Positions 7,511 to 12,586 of a stretch of 12,586 nucleotides of DNA are shown here, in pieces (the stretch's first letter is position 1; each line of letters starts with the position of its first letter). Source of the stretch: an uncultured Cloacibacillus sp. GTDB taxonomy: Bacteria > Synergistota > Synergistia > Synergistales > Synergistaceae. The position numbers were made by a program, and so were the translations under genes. The notes below the pieces were generated by a model. The model saw only the letters and a program-made list of their open reading frames with translations, was not told the origin of the DNA and did not search any database. The stretch spans positions 1-12,586 of the forward strand of contig CAKSWL010000038.1 of assembly GCA_934511335.1 (NCBI GenBank). Direction: 5' to 3'.

Positions 7511-7607
7511 GGAGGTGCGTTTCAGCTGGTGCTGGGCCCGGACTTCAAATCCGGTGTGGGTGGGTAACGCCCGTCCAGGTAGGTTCGATTCCTACACGCC
7601 TCCGCCA
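7511..7607 (+). tRNA. selC: tRNA-Sec (anticodon TCA)
   Basis: A 97-base tRNA with the hallmarks of bacterial tRNA-Sec. The acceptor is long (8 positions, GGAGGTGC against ACGCCTCC). The D-stem is extended, about 6 bp including wobbles, around a TGGT loop. The anticodon stem is CCGGA/TCCGG with loop CTTCAAA (TCA at 7545-7547). A long variable arm (TGGGTGGG with CCCGTCCA, loop about TAACG) precedes a T-arm GTAGG/CCTAC. The discriminator G and CCA are encoded. It reads UGA as selenocysteine when a SECIS element is present, so the organism should make selenoproteins. The acceptor's sixth pair is U-G and its eighth is C-A, a small irregularity. The P4-type integrase 205 bases downstream marks this gene as the integration target. 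Confidence 0.96.
7580..7607 (+). other. Inferred attachment site (attL) in the 3' end of selC
   Basis: P4-family integrases usually recombine within the 3' end of a tRNA gene, restoring it with element-borne sequence. The integrase at 7813 faces away from this tRNA end in the usual geometry. The exact crossover cannot be seen because the matching attR copy (T-arm plus acceptor sequence) does not occur elsewhere in the window. The interval is therefore an estimate covering the T-arm and acceptor 3' strand. Confidence 0.5.
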
Positions 7608-7732
7608 ACTCATAAAACAAAGCAATTTTACACAAGCCATCAAAATTAAAAAATCCTGTAATAGCATAGCTTTTCAACATTCAACCGTCCAAAACAATAC
7701 ACTGCATATTGACGCAAGCCATGATTATGTTG

Positions 7733-7806
7733 TACCCTTAACAGTACCAGGACGAAAAACTACGGTACTGTGGTACCGGTCAAAACGGTACCACGGGGAA
7801 AGGGTA
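7733..7806. repeat. Cluster of nested GGTACC-type inverted repeats before the integrase
   Basis: Within 74 bases there are three nested or adjacent perfect dyads. TACCCTT (7733-7739) pairs with AAGGGTA (7800-7806). ACAGTACC (7741-7748) pairs with GGTACTGT (7764-7771). GTGGTACCG (7770-7778) pairs with CGGTACCAC (7786-7794). GGTAC thus occurs four times. Likely roles are integrase arm-type binding sites or an operator for integrase autoregulation or an excisionase; this is inference from position. Confidence 0.6.
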
Positions 7807-7812
7807 TAAACC

Positions 7813-8994
7813 ATGGCTCTGACTGAAATGTCCGTGCGCAAGGCGACGCCTCGCGAGAAAACCTATCAGCTGACCGACGGCGGCGGCCTTGCCCTTTGGG
7901 TGTACCCGTCCGGCGCAAAGTCGTGGCGCATGCGGTACTGGGAGAACGGCAAGGAAAAGAAACGCACGCTGGGGGAGTATCCGCTCTTTTCGCTGAAAGA
8001 GGCGCGCGAATGGCGCGACGAGGCGCGCAAAGCCCTTGCTCTCGGCAAGGCGCCATTTGCCGATAAAAAACCGGTGCAGAAAGATTTCGGCGCGTGGGCT
8101 GAAGAGTGGTGGGCAGGACACCTCCAGACGCTGCGGAGCGATAAGAATATCAAGACCATGGACTCGCGCCTGAGAAGCTATATCATTCCGGCATTGGGCG
8201 CGAAGGATCCTGCGGCGATCACTCCGGCAGAGCTGGCAGACTTCGTGAAGCTCATCGGCTCGACCGGCAGGCTTGAAACGGCGCACCGCGTACAGGATAT
8301 GCTGCGGCAGATCTTCCGCTACATCTTCGAGGCGCACGCGATAGAACATAACCCCGTCTACGAGCTTCGCGGCGTCCTTCCGCAGCGGCATGCAGTGCAT
8401 CATCCGAGTATCACGGAGCCTGCAGGCATCGCGGTACTGCGGGACAATATAAGGGCGTTCCATGGTACCGTTACCATCAAAGCCGCGCTGCTTTTCTCGC
8501 TCTACACCTTCGCGCGTCCGGGCGAGATACGGCACTGCGAGTGGGGCGAGCTCGACCCCCAGGCGGCCGAGTGGCATATCCCTGCAGAGAAGATGAAATC
8601 CGGGGTCAAGCATATAGTCCCGCTGTCGTGCCAGGCGATAGAGGCAATAGAGATGATGCGCCCGCTGTCGTTTGCCTTCGGGCGGTACGTATTTCCGGCG
8701 CCTCGCTGCTATGACGGCTCGCGTCCCTATTGCGACGGCGCCATCAACCAGGCGTTTGTGCGCTGCATGGGATATGAAAAACACGAAATGACGTCTCACG
8801 GCTTCCGATCCATGGCCTCGACGCGCCTGAACGAAAGCGGCCTCTGGGGGTATGACGCGATAGAGGCGCAGCTTGCGCACAGCTCCGCCGATCGAGTGCG
8901 CGGCGCCTATAACTACGCGCGCTACATGCAGGAGCGCCGCAGGATGATGCAGTGGTGGGCGGATTACGTAGACGGGCTCAGCGCAAAATGTTAA
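7813..8994 (+). CDS. P4-family tyrosine integrase of a selC island
   Basis: Catalyses integration and excision of the mobile island at the tRNA-Sec gene. The 393 aa match the P4/prophage integrase architecture. An N-terminal arm-binding domain (about 1-85) has LTDGGGLALWVYPSGAKSW and the TLGEYPLFSLKEAR segment. A core-binding domain spans about 90-190, and the catalytic domain about 200-385. Active-site residues are R235 (ARPGEIR), K262 (EKMKSG), H329 and R332 (SHGFR), H356 (QLAHSS) and nucleophile Y366 (GAYNYARY). The C-terminus QERRRMMQWWADY is typical of the family. The ATG is preceded by GGGGAAAGGG at about 8 bases. All catalytic residues are intact, so the enzyme may be active. Its higher GC than the later island genes suggests a mosaic element. 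Confidence 0.95.
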   Translation: MALTEMSVRKATPREKTYQLTDGGGLALWVYPSGAKSWRMRYWENGKEKKRTLGEYPLFSLKEAREWRDEARKALALGKAPFADKKPVQKDFGAWAEEWWAGHLQTLRSDKNIKTMDSRLRSYIIPALGAKDPAAITPAELADFVKLIGSTGRLETAHRVQDMLRQIFRYIFEAHAIEHNPVYELRGVLPQRHAVHHPSITEPAGIAVLRDNIRAFHGTVTIKAALLFSLYTFARPGEIRHCEWGELDPQAAEWHIPAEKMKSGVKHIVPLSCQAIEAIEMMRPLSFAFGRYVFPAPRCYDGSRPYCDGAINQAFVRCMGYEKHEMTSHGFRSMASTRLNESGLWGYDAIEAQLAHSSADRVRGAYNYARYMQERRRMMQWWADYVDGLSAKC

Positions 8995-9000
8995 AGCTGC

Positions 9001-9028
9001 TTGACAAATATGTGATATAACATATAAT
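9001..9028 (+). promoter_or_regulatory. Consensus sigma-70 promoter of the toxin-antitoxin pair
   Basis: TTGACA (9001-9006) and TATAAT (9023-9028), both exact consensus hexamers, are spaced by 16 bases. The toxin ATG follows about 20 bases after the -10. Such a strong promoter normally needs repression, for which the overlapping palindrome is a candidate site. Confidence 0.85.
9008..9025. promoter_or_regulatory. Palindromic operator candidate overlapping the promoter
   Basis: ATATGT (9008-9013) and ACATAT (9020-9025) form a perfect 6-6-6 inverted repeat between the -35 and -10 boxes and into the -10. This is a natural binding site for the XRE antitoxin encoded at 9401, giving autorepression. 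The palindrome is AT-rich, so chance is possible. Confidence 0.5.
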
Positions 9029-9047
9029 TTATATAAACGGTGATGAT

Positions 9048-9404
9048 ATGAAGTTTGAGATCATATTTTATGATTTGCCGAACGGAGAGAAGCCGGCGTT
9101 GGAATTTCTCCTTAGCGTCAATGTAAAACTGAGGGCTAAAATATCCCGTGATATAGAGCTTTTGCGTGACAACGGGACAGCGCTCAGGGAGCCATATTCA
9201 AAGCCGCTGGGAGACGGCATATTTGAATTAAGGACGAAATGCGGGTCCGATATATCGCGTGTACTGTATTTCTTCGTAATCGGCCGAAGGATCATCCTTA
9301 CAAACGGATTTATAAAAAAGAGCGACAAGACGCCGCGTGCGGAAAAAGAAAAAGCCATTGGCTACATGAAAGAATATATGAACAGAAAGGAGAGCTCGCA
9401 ATGA
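9048..9404 (+). CDS. HigB/RelE-type toxin (phage Gp49-like family)
   Basis: Predicted mRNA interferase toxin of a type II module. The 118 aa protein has the Gp49-like/HigB pattern: an N-terminal strand (KFEIIFYDLPNG), and a helical stretch with a Lys/Arg-rich face. Then comes LREPYSKPLGDGIFELRTK around 47-66, followed by SRVLYFFVIGRRIILTNGFIKKSDKTP around 70-97. The LxDGIFELR and LTNGFIKK motifs are the family signatures. The gene order, toxin first and antitoxin second with an ATGA overlap (9401-9404), is the HigBA arrangement. Family members cleave mRNA on the ribosome; that activity is assumed here, not shown. The start is the ATG just after a consensus promoter, with a weak purine-rich leader. 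Confidence 0.88.
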   Translation: MKFEIIFYDLPNGEKPALEFLLSVNVKLRAKISRDIELLRDNGTALREPYSKPLGDGIFELRTKCGSDISRVLYFFVIGRRIILTNGFIKKSDKTPRAEKEKAIGYMKEYMNRKESSQ

Positions 9405-9685
9405 AAGGGGTAACTTTCGAGGAATTCCTCGCAGAACAGATGAAAGATCCTGAGTTCAAGGCGGAATATGACTCGCTTGAAGCGGAGTACGCGATAATAC
9501 AGACCATGATCGACGCCAGGAAGCGCAGCGGGCTCACACAGAAGCAGCTTTCGGAAAAGACCGGCATTACGCAGTCGGATATAAGCAGACTGGAAAACGG
9601 CAATGCGAACCCGTCCCTTCATACGCTCCGCCGCCTGGCAGACGGACTTGGTCTGCGGCTCAAAATCGAATTTGTTGCGCGCTGA
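9401..9685 (+). CDS. HigA-like XRE-family antitoxin
   Basis: A 94 aa protein with a helix-turn-helix of the Xre/Cro type at about residues 38-90. RKRSGLTQKQLSEKTGITQSD leads into ISRLENGNANPSLHTLRRLADGLGLRL. The N-terminal part, with FEEFLAEQMKDPEF and LEAEY, resembles the leading segment common in antitoxins paired with Gp49-like toxins. It should bind and neutralise the toxin and repress the operon, probably at the palindrome 9008-9025. I chose the ATG at 9401, overlapping the toxin stop and preceded by AAGGAGAG (9387-9394). The frame extends further upstream, but without a better start. Confidence 0.9.
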   Translation: MKGVTFEEFLAEQMKDPEFKAEYDSLEAEYAIIQTMIDARKRSGLTQKQLSEKTGITQSDISRLENGNANPSLHTLRRLADGLGLRLKIEFVAR

Positions 9686-9741
9686 ACACCGCTTCTGCAA
9701 TTATGGTCTAAGTGGCGGGGGCAAGTGAGGAGGTATTTGTA

Positions 9742-9924
9742 ATGTCTATAGCAGACGAAGCCTCAAAAATTTCCGAAAAAAAGATATTTCACACCGGACA
9801 GTTAGATATGCTTATGAAAGCTGAAAAGAAACGTGAAAAGATGATAAAAAAAGGATTGTGGAAGCAGACAGAACAAAAGGTTGCTCGCACAGTGATATCC
9901 AGATATTCCTCAAACTCAAACTAA
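9742..9924 (+). CDS. Small basic protein of unknown function (60 aa)
   Basis: I do not recognise this protein. It is 60 aa long, rich in Lys and probably mostly helical. KKIFHTGQLDMLMKAEKKREKMIKKGLWKQ in the middle is strongly charged, and the C-terminus is Ser/Asn-rich. There is no signal peptide or membrane segment. The start is convincing: GAGGAGGT (9727-9734) lies 7 bases before the ATG. An in-frame upstream start lacks a ribosome-binding site. It sits 56 bases after the antitoxin in the same direction, so it may belong to the same transcript. Its end is 18 bases from the convergent 310-aa gene. Nucleic-acid binding is possible given its charge but is only a guess. Confidence 0.65.
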   Translation: MSIADEASKISEKKIFHTGQLDMLMKAEKKREKMIKKGLWKQTEQKVARTVISRYSSNSN

Positions 9925-9942
9925 TTATGCGAGACTACAGTA

Positions 9943-10875
9943 TTAATTATCCTCATGTTTTATAGGCTTGACGAAGGTAACTTCATATTTTGAAAAAAGG
10001 TCCCCGTTTTTATTTTCCTTTCGGATTTCCTGATATACAACGTCAAAAAGACTATGAGGATCTACTTTTATTATGCCTTCAGCTACCTCGTTTAAAAACT
10101 GCTTATCTTTTATTGTAACAGTTATGTCTGGTTGACCTTCTCTTACTAACTTCCATCCTGAAGCTTTGCGTTGATAAGAAGGACGGTCTAATGAGCATAT
10201 AATTTTATATTCCTTCACATATTCAAGCTGGCTTTTTATATATGCCTTAAATGCAGGCACGTCTTTTTTTTCGATAACAGTTGCTGGGTCTTCTTTGCAT
10301 TCCTGCTGGTAAAATTTAAATCTATCTATACCTCTCTTTGAAAGTGGGGCAATTATTTTTTTTATAGCATTTGTTACCTTTAGACAATAAAGCGATCGAT
10401 ATAGCCTTGTGGGAATTTTTTCTACCGTGCCATTTTTATAAAAAATCGTAACTGTATCACCGTGGTCTTCAATATGATCTATACCTTCTGCTTTTCTGTT
10501 TTTGATCCAGCTATAAATGGAATAACCAGCCAATCCGGCGCCAAATGCGTAAGGTTTAAAAGCTCCGATGATTTCATTAAACTCAATAACGCTTTGAACA
10601 AGCTGGTTTTCTCGAATGAGGTGAATAGTGTTTGCGGCTTGATTGAGCACATAGACAATATCAGCCTGCACTCCATTTTTTGTAACCCCTTTAATTTTTA
10701 CGGTGATTACAATTTCCGGGCCGAAGACAATACCAGATACCTGCCTTGCGATTTCCGCATTGGCCATTATAGCCTCGGCAAAAAGGTCTGCTTCCATTTC
10801 GTGAGATGTAAGCGCTGTGCCGGAATAAGACATTACAGAAAACAACGTTTCAGAAAACCTTTTTTCCTTGGGCAT
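9943..10875 (-). CDS. Unrecognised 310-aa protein, partner of the TIR/SEFIR gene
   Basis: No function assigned. The 26 N-terminal residues (MPKEKRFSETLFSVMSYSGT and the next six) are encoded by a repeat found again at the right window edge. Residues 45-100 look beta-rich (IVITVKIKG, ADIVYVLN). Residues 102-124 form a Gly/Ala-rich hydrophobic stretch, GAFKPYAFGAGLAGYSIYSW, which could be a single membrane helix or a buried hairpin. A middle part follows (DTVTIFYKNGTVEKIP, then NAIKKIIAPLSKRGIDRF). The last part has WKLVREGQPDITVTIKDKQF and ends near YEVTFVKPIKHED. This resembles in style a C-terminal domain I recall from other hypothetical proteins of mobile elements; I cannot name it. The start has AAGGAG at 8 bases (10885-10890 on the opposite strand). 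It lies 183 bases downstream of the TIR/SEFIR gene in the same direction. Confidence 0.8.
   Translation of the reverse strand: MPKEKRFSETLFSVMSYSGTALTSHEMEADLFAEAIMANAEIARQVSGIVFGPEIVITVKIKGVTKNGVQADIVYVLNQAANTIHLIRENQLVQSVIEFNEIIGAFKPYAFGAGLAGYSIYSWIKNRKAEGIDHIEDHGDTVTIFYKNGTVEKIPTRLYRSLYCLKVTNAIKKIIAPLSKRGIDRFKFYQQECKEDPATVIEKKDVPAFKAYIKSQLEYVKEYKIICSLDRPSYQRKASGWKLVREGQPDITVTIKDKQFLNEVAEGIIKVDPHSLFDVVYQEIRKENKNGDLFSKYEVTFVKPIKHEDN
10798..10874 (-). repeat. 77-bp direct repeat, copy B (5' end of the 310-aa gene)
   Basis: All 77 bases are identical to 12510-12586, in the same orientation. The shared sequence covers codons 1-26 (from the second base of the ATG) of the 310-aa gene. Identity ends sharply inside the gene; the other end may be longer because copy A meets the window edge. 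Confidence 0.97.
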
Positions 10876-10907
10876 AACCTTCTTCTCCTTATGGTTTTGA
10901 TGCTCTT

Positions 10908-10952
10908 TTAATACACCTTATGCTTCTGTAACCCCCTGCTGTAGTTTGCCAT
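10908..10952 (-). CDS. Possible 14-codon leader ORF before the 310-aa gene
   Basis: On the minus strand an ATG (10952-10950) opens a 14-residue frame, MANYSRGLQKHKVY, ended by TAA. It is preceded by AAAGAGGAT at ribosome-binding distance. The 310-aa gene starts 32 bases after its stop. It could be a regulatory leader, or the surviving start of a gene truncated when the repeat arrived. At this length a chance ORF is quite possible. Confidence 0.25.
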   Translation of the reverse strand: MANYSRGLQKHKVY

Positions 10953-11058
10953 AGATGATCCTCTTTTAAAATAAATAAAATCGATATTTTGCTCCAGTTA
11001 GTTTGCGTGTCGCCGGTTCATCTCATCTCTCTCTTCTTAATTTGACGATATAGTTTAT

Positions 11059-12456
11059 TTATGGCCTTTCTCCTATTTCATCAACTGTCAGGAAGGTCGT
11101 AATGCCTGGAGCTGGAGCATCCGTTGGCCATGCGCCACAATACCTAATATTGTCAGGTAAAGGGTTCTCTATAATTACCTCTTTTAATTCTTTTATATTT
11201 TTTACGCCGAAAAGAGGCAATATCTCATTGCAAAACTTGCGACTTCTCAATCCACGCCACTGGTGTTTTTTATCGACTTCATAACCATAGGTTTTGGGGA
11301 ACCAAAAACCGTCAAAATACTGGTAGCGTTTGCTAAAAATATATGACAATTGAGATAATGTGAGGTCAGCGAAAACAATAGCCTCCTTGGTTATGTACGG
11401 ATGATGTAAACGACGCATCAAAAGTTCCGCTTCAATAGATAAATAGTTCCCAACAAAACTCTTGATTTCATCAGAATTTAAATAGAACAATCCTTTACAC
11501 ATATTAGTGATACAAACTTCTATTTTATCCATCCCTTTAAAATTCCCAAGAGTAACAAGATATGCATGATTCATAATCTGATAGATATCCGTGTAACGTT
11601 TAGAGCCCATAAGAATGGCAGTGATATAGATAATAAGTTCCCATCTAAAAAAAGCGAAATCTTCAAAATCAGAATTATAGCAACTATATTTATCAGTTAC
11701 CATGAGTTCATTCGATATCTGCTCAAGCAAAAATATTACCTCATCGACAATATTATTGCCTGCCGAAATCTCTGAAATAAAACGGTCAAGATATTCATTT
11801 CTAAACGGCAGCAGGGCGTTAATCTTGCCAAGAATCTTATTCGGCTTATTGTCGTTGGGAATATCTATGGCTTTTAGGCGATCAATGAAATCATTAATAT
11901 AATCTTTTGTCCGAGCATGATCCGATAATAATTGCGCCCCACATTTTTGCGAAAAGTTATTTTCCAATATATCAGCAAGAATACCACTGCCTTTGAGATT
12001 CAGCGCACGAACGACCTTGGGATAATCCATATACATTGCTGCATCTGTTGAAAAATCTGCGGCCTTGCGTTTCGCTAAGAAAGCTGGAAGGGTTTTTGAT
12101 TCATCAAAAAATACTGGTATGACCCGAGTTTGCAAGGGATTATTATACACTTCGGTGCGGAGCAATTCGCATTCTTGCCCTACTCCTCCTATAAAATTGT
12201 CTGCTTTTTCAGCATAAGTTTTATCGCTTAAAACAAGGATTTTATCAATTTTATCTGGGCGCTTTATAAGCTCCATAAATATATCAAAATTTGATCCCAA
12301 GGGTAAAATATCATCTGTATCCCACACAGGAATAAACCCAGAAGCTTTAAGCATTTCTGCGAGTCTTTGCACGCGTTTTTTCTGTGCGCATCCCTCATCG
12401 TCTTTACCCCAGCAATATGAAATAAAGACTTTTGGGGCCGCTTTTACCTCGGGCAT
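11059..12456 (-). CDS. TIR/SEFIR-domain protein, probable defence or signalling effector
   Basis: A 465 aa protein with an N-terminal TIR-fold domain of the SEFIR/TIR_2 kind (about 8-155). The opening strand is KVFISYCWGKDD (9-20). A helix with RLAEMLKASGFIPVWD follows, then a PLGSNFDIFMELI segment. DKILVLSDKTYAEKADN comes next, leading into GGVGQECELL (90-99), and RVIPVFFD (111-118). Glu95 or Glu97 is where an NADase-type catalytic Glu could lie; this is inference. Residues about 160-465 look largely helical, with an Ile/Leu-rich segment (WELIIYITAILMGS, 272-285), and are not recognised; they may form a sensor. Bacterial TIR proteins often deplete NAD or make signalling nucleotides in phage defence. 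AGAGGT precedes the ATG by about 8 bases, and the start lies inside the end of a short upstream ORF. AT-rich composition points to acquired DNA. Confidence 0.85.
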   Translation of the reverse strand: MPEVKAAPKVFISYCWGKDDEGCAQKKRVQRLAEMLKASGFIPVWDTDDILPLGSNFDIFMELIKRPDKIDKILVLSDKTYAEKADNFIGGVGQECELLRTEVYNNPLQTRVIPVFFDESKTLPAFLAKRKAADFSTDAAMYMDYPKVVRALNLKGSGILADILENNFSQKCGAQLLSDHARTKDYINDFIDRLKAIDIPNDNKPNKILGKINALLPFRNEYLDRFISEISAGNNIVDEVIFLLEQISNELMVTDKYSCYNSDFEDFAFFRWELIIYITAILMGSKRYTDIYQIMNHAYLVTLGNFKGMDKIEVCITNMCKGLFYLNSDEIKSFVGNYLSIEAELLMRRLHHPYITKEAIVFADLTLSQLSYIFSKRYQYFDGFWFPKTYGYEVDKKHQWRGLRSRKFCNEILPLFGVKNIKELKEVIIENPLPDNIRYCGAWPTDAPAPGITTFLTVDEIGERP

Positions 12457-12586
12457 GTCATTACCTCTTTGCAGGTTTCAATAAGCCCTTCTATGGTTTT
12501 TCTTTCCGCTTCGTGAGATGTAAGCGCTGTGCCGGAATAAGACATTACAGAAAACAACGTTTCAGAAAACCTTTTTTCCTTGGGCA
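12444..12586 (-). pseudogene. Truncated 47-codon ORF sharing the 310-aa gene's N-terminus
   Basis: Reading leftward from the right edge (the A of the presumed ATG lies just outside), the frame encodes the same 26 residues as the 310-aa gene. It then diverges to AERKTIEGLIETCKEVMTCPR and stops at TAA (12446-12444). It overlaps the TIR/SEFIR start by 13 bases and contains that gene's ribosome-binding site. It is therefore either a broken paralogue or a functional leader peptide coupled to TIR/SEFIR translation. The new tail keeps a helical, charged character and the Glu spacing after SHE, so descent from a related gene is possible. The assumption that it starts with ATG rests on copy B. Confidence 0.6.
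12510..12586 (-). repeat. 77-bp direct repeat, copy A (right window edge)
   Basis: Identical to 10798-10874 and offset by exactly 1712 bases, so the two copies bracket the entire TIR/SEFIR gene. The repeat runs into the window edge and its true length is unknown. Both copies are read in the same frame. Confidence 0.97.

Noticed and set aside
7420..7809. Open frame spanning the tRNA and the integrase leader
   Set aside because: It reads through the tRNA-Sec gene and the GGTACC dyads, so it is chance.
7780..8880. A 366-residue open frame on the minus strand opposite the integrase
   Set aside because: It is a shadow of the GC-rich integrase gene, which has all catalytic residues. The antisense translation shows no domain and has no ribosome-binding site.
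11059..12456. Assignment of the TIR/SEFIR gene to Thoeris or CBASS
   Set aside because: No ThsA-like NAD sensor, cyclase or CBASS accessory gene is visible. The 310-aa partner does not resemble any of them, though the right flank is unseen.
1..12586. CRISPR array or insertion-sequence transposase
   Set aside because: No regularly spaced short repeats and no transposase motif were found. The only long repeat is the 77-bp direct pair.

Overview
The window looks like a moderately GC-rich bacterial chromosome, probably an anaerobe. It has a tRNA for selenocysteine, an Fe-S type serine dehydratase and a nucleoside-salvage pair. Genes are tightly packed with ATGA stop/start overlaps. The order nudF - xerD - purine phosphorylase - pyrimidine phosphorylase resembles the nudF/ripX/pupG neighbourhood of Firmicutes. 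Gene style would also fit Synergistota. Taxonomy is an inference with low certainty.

Layout. (1) 1-5018, plus strand, core housekeeping: the 3' end of peptide deformylase (def), methionyl-tRNA formyltransferase (fmt), a NUDIX ADP-ribose pyrophosphatase (nudF) and an XerD-type recombinase in one overlapping cluster. A hairpin/T-tract follows, then purine-nucleoside phosphorylase and pyrimidine-nucleoside phosphorylase, almost directly abutting. (2) 5019-5866, a long gap between convergent genes: a strong intrinsic terminator, a decayed C-terminal piece of a MATE-like transporter on the minus strand, and little else recognisable. (3) 5867-7381, minus strand, a single-chain L-serine dehydratase. 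(4) 7511-7607, tRNA-Sec (selC, anticodon TCA).

(5) 7608 to the window end is best read as the left part of a genomic island integrated at selC. A P4-family tyrosine integrase starts about 200 bp after the tRNA, preceded by a cluster of GGTACC dyads. Next come a HigB/RelE-type toxin with an XRE antitoxin under a near-perfect promoter with an embedded palindrome, and a 60-residue basic protein of unknown function. AT-richer minus-strand genes follow: a TIR/SEFIR-domain protein (465 aa) and, downstream of it in transcription order, an unrecognised 310-aa protein.

The most striking signal is a direct repeat of at least 77 bp with no mismatch. The first 26 codons of the 310-aa gene (10798-10874) recur at the right window edge (12510-12586). 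There they begin a short 47-codon ORF that overlaps the start of the TIR/SEFIR gene. The TIR/SEFIR gene is therefore bracketed by two copies of the same coding 5' end. This suggests a modular, possibly excisable, defence-type cassette. No matching described system (Thoeris, CBASS) is visible in what the window shows.
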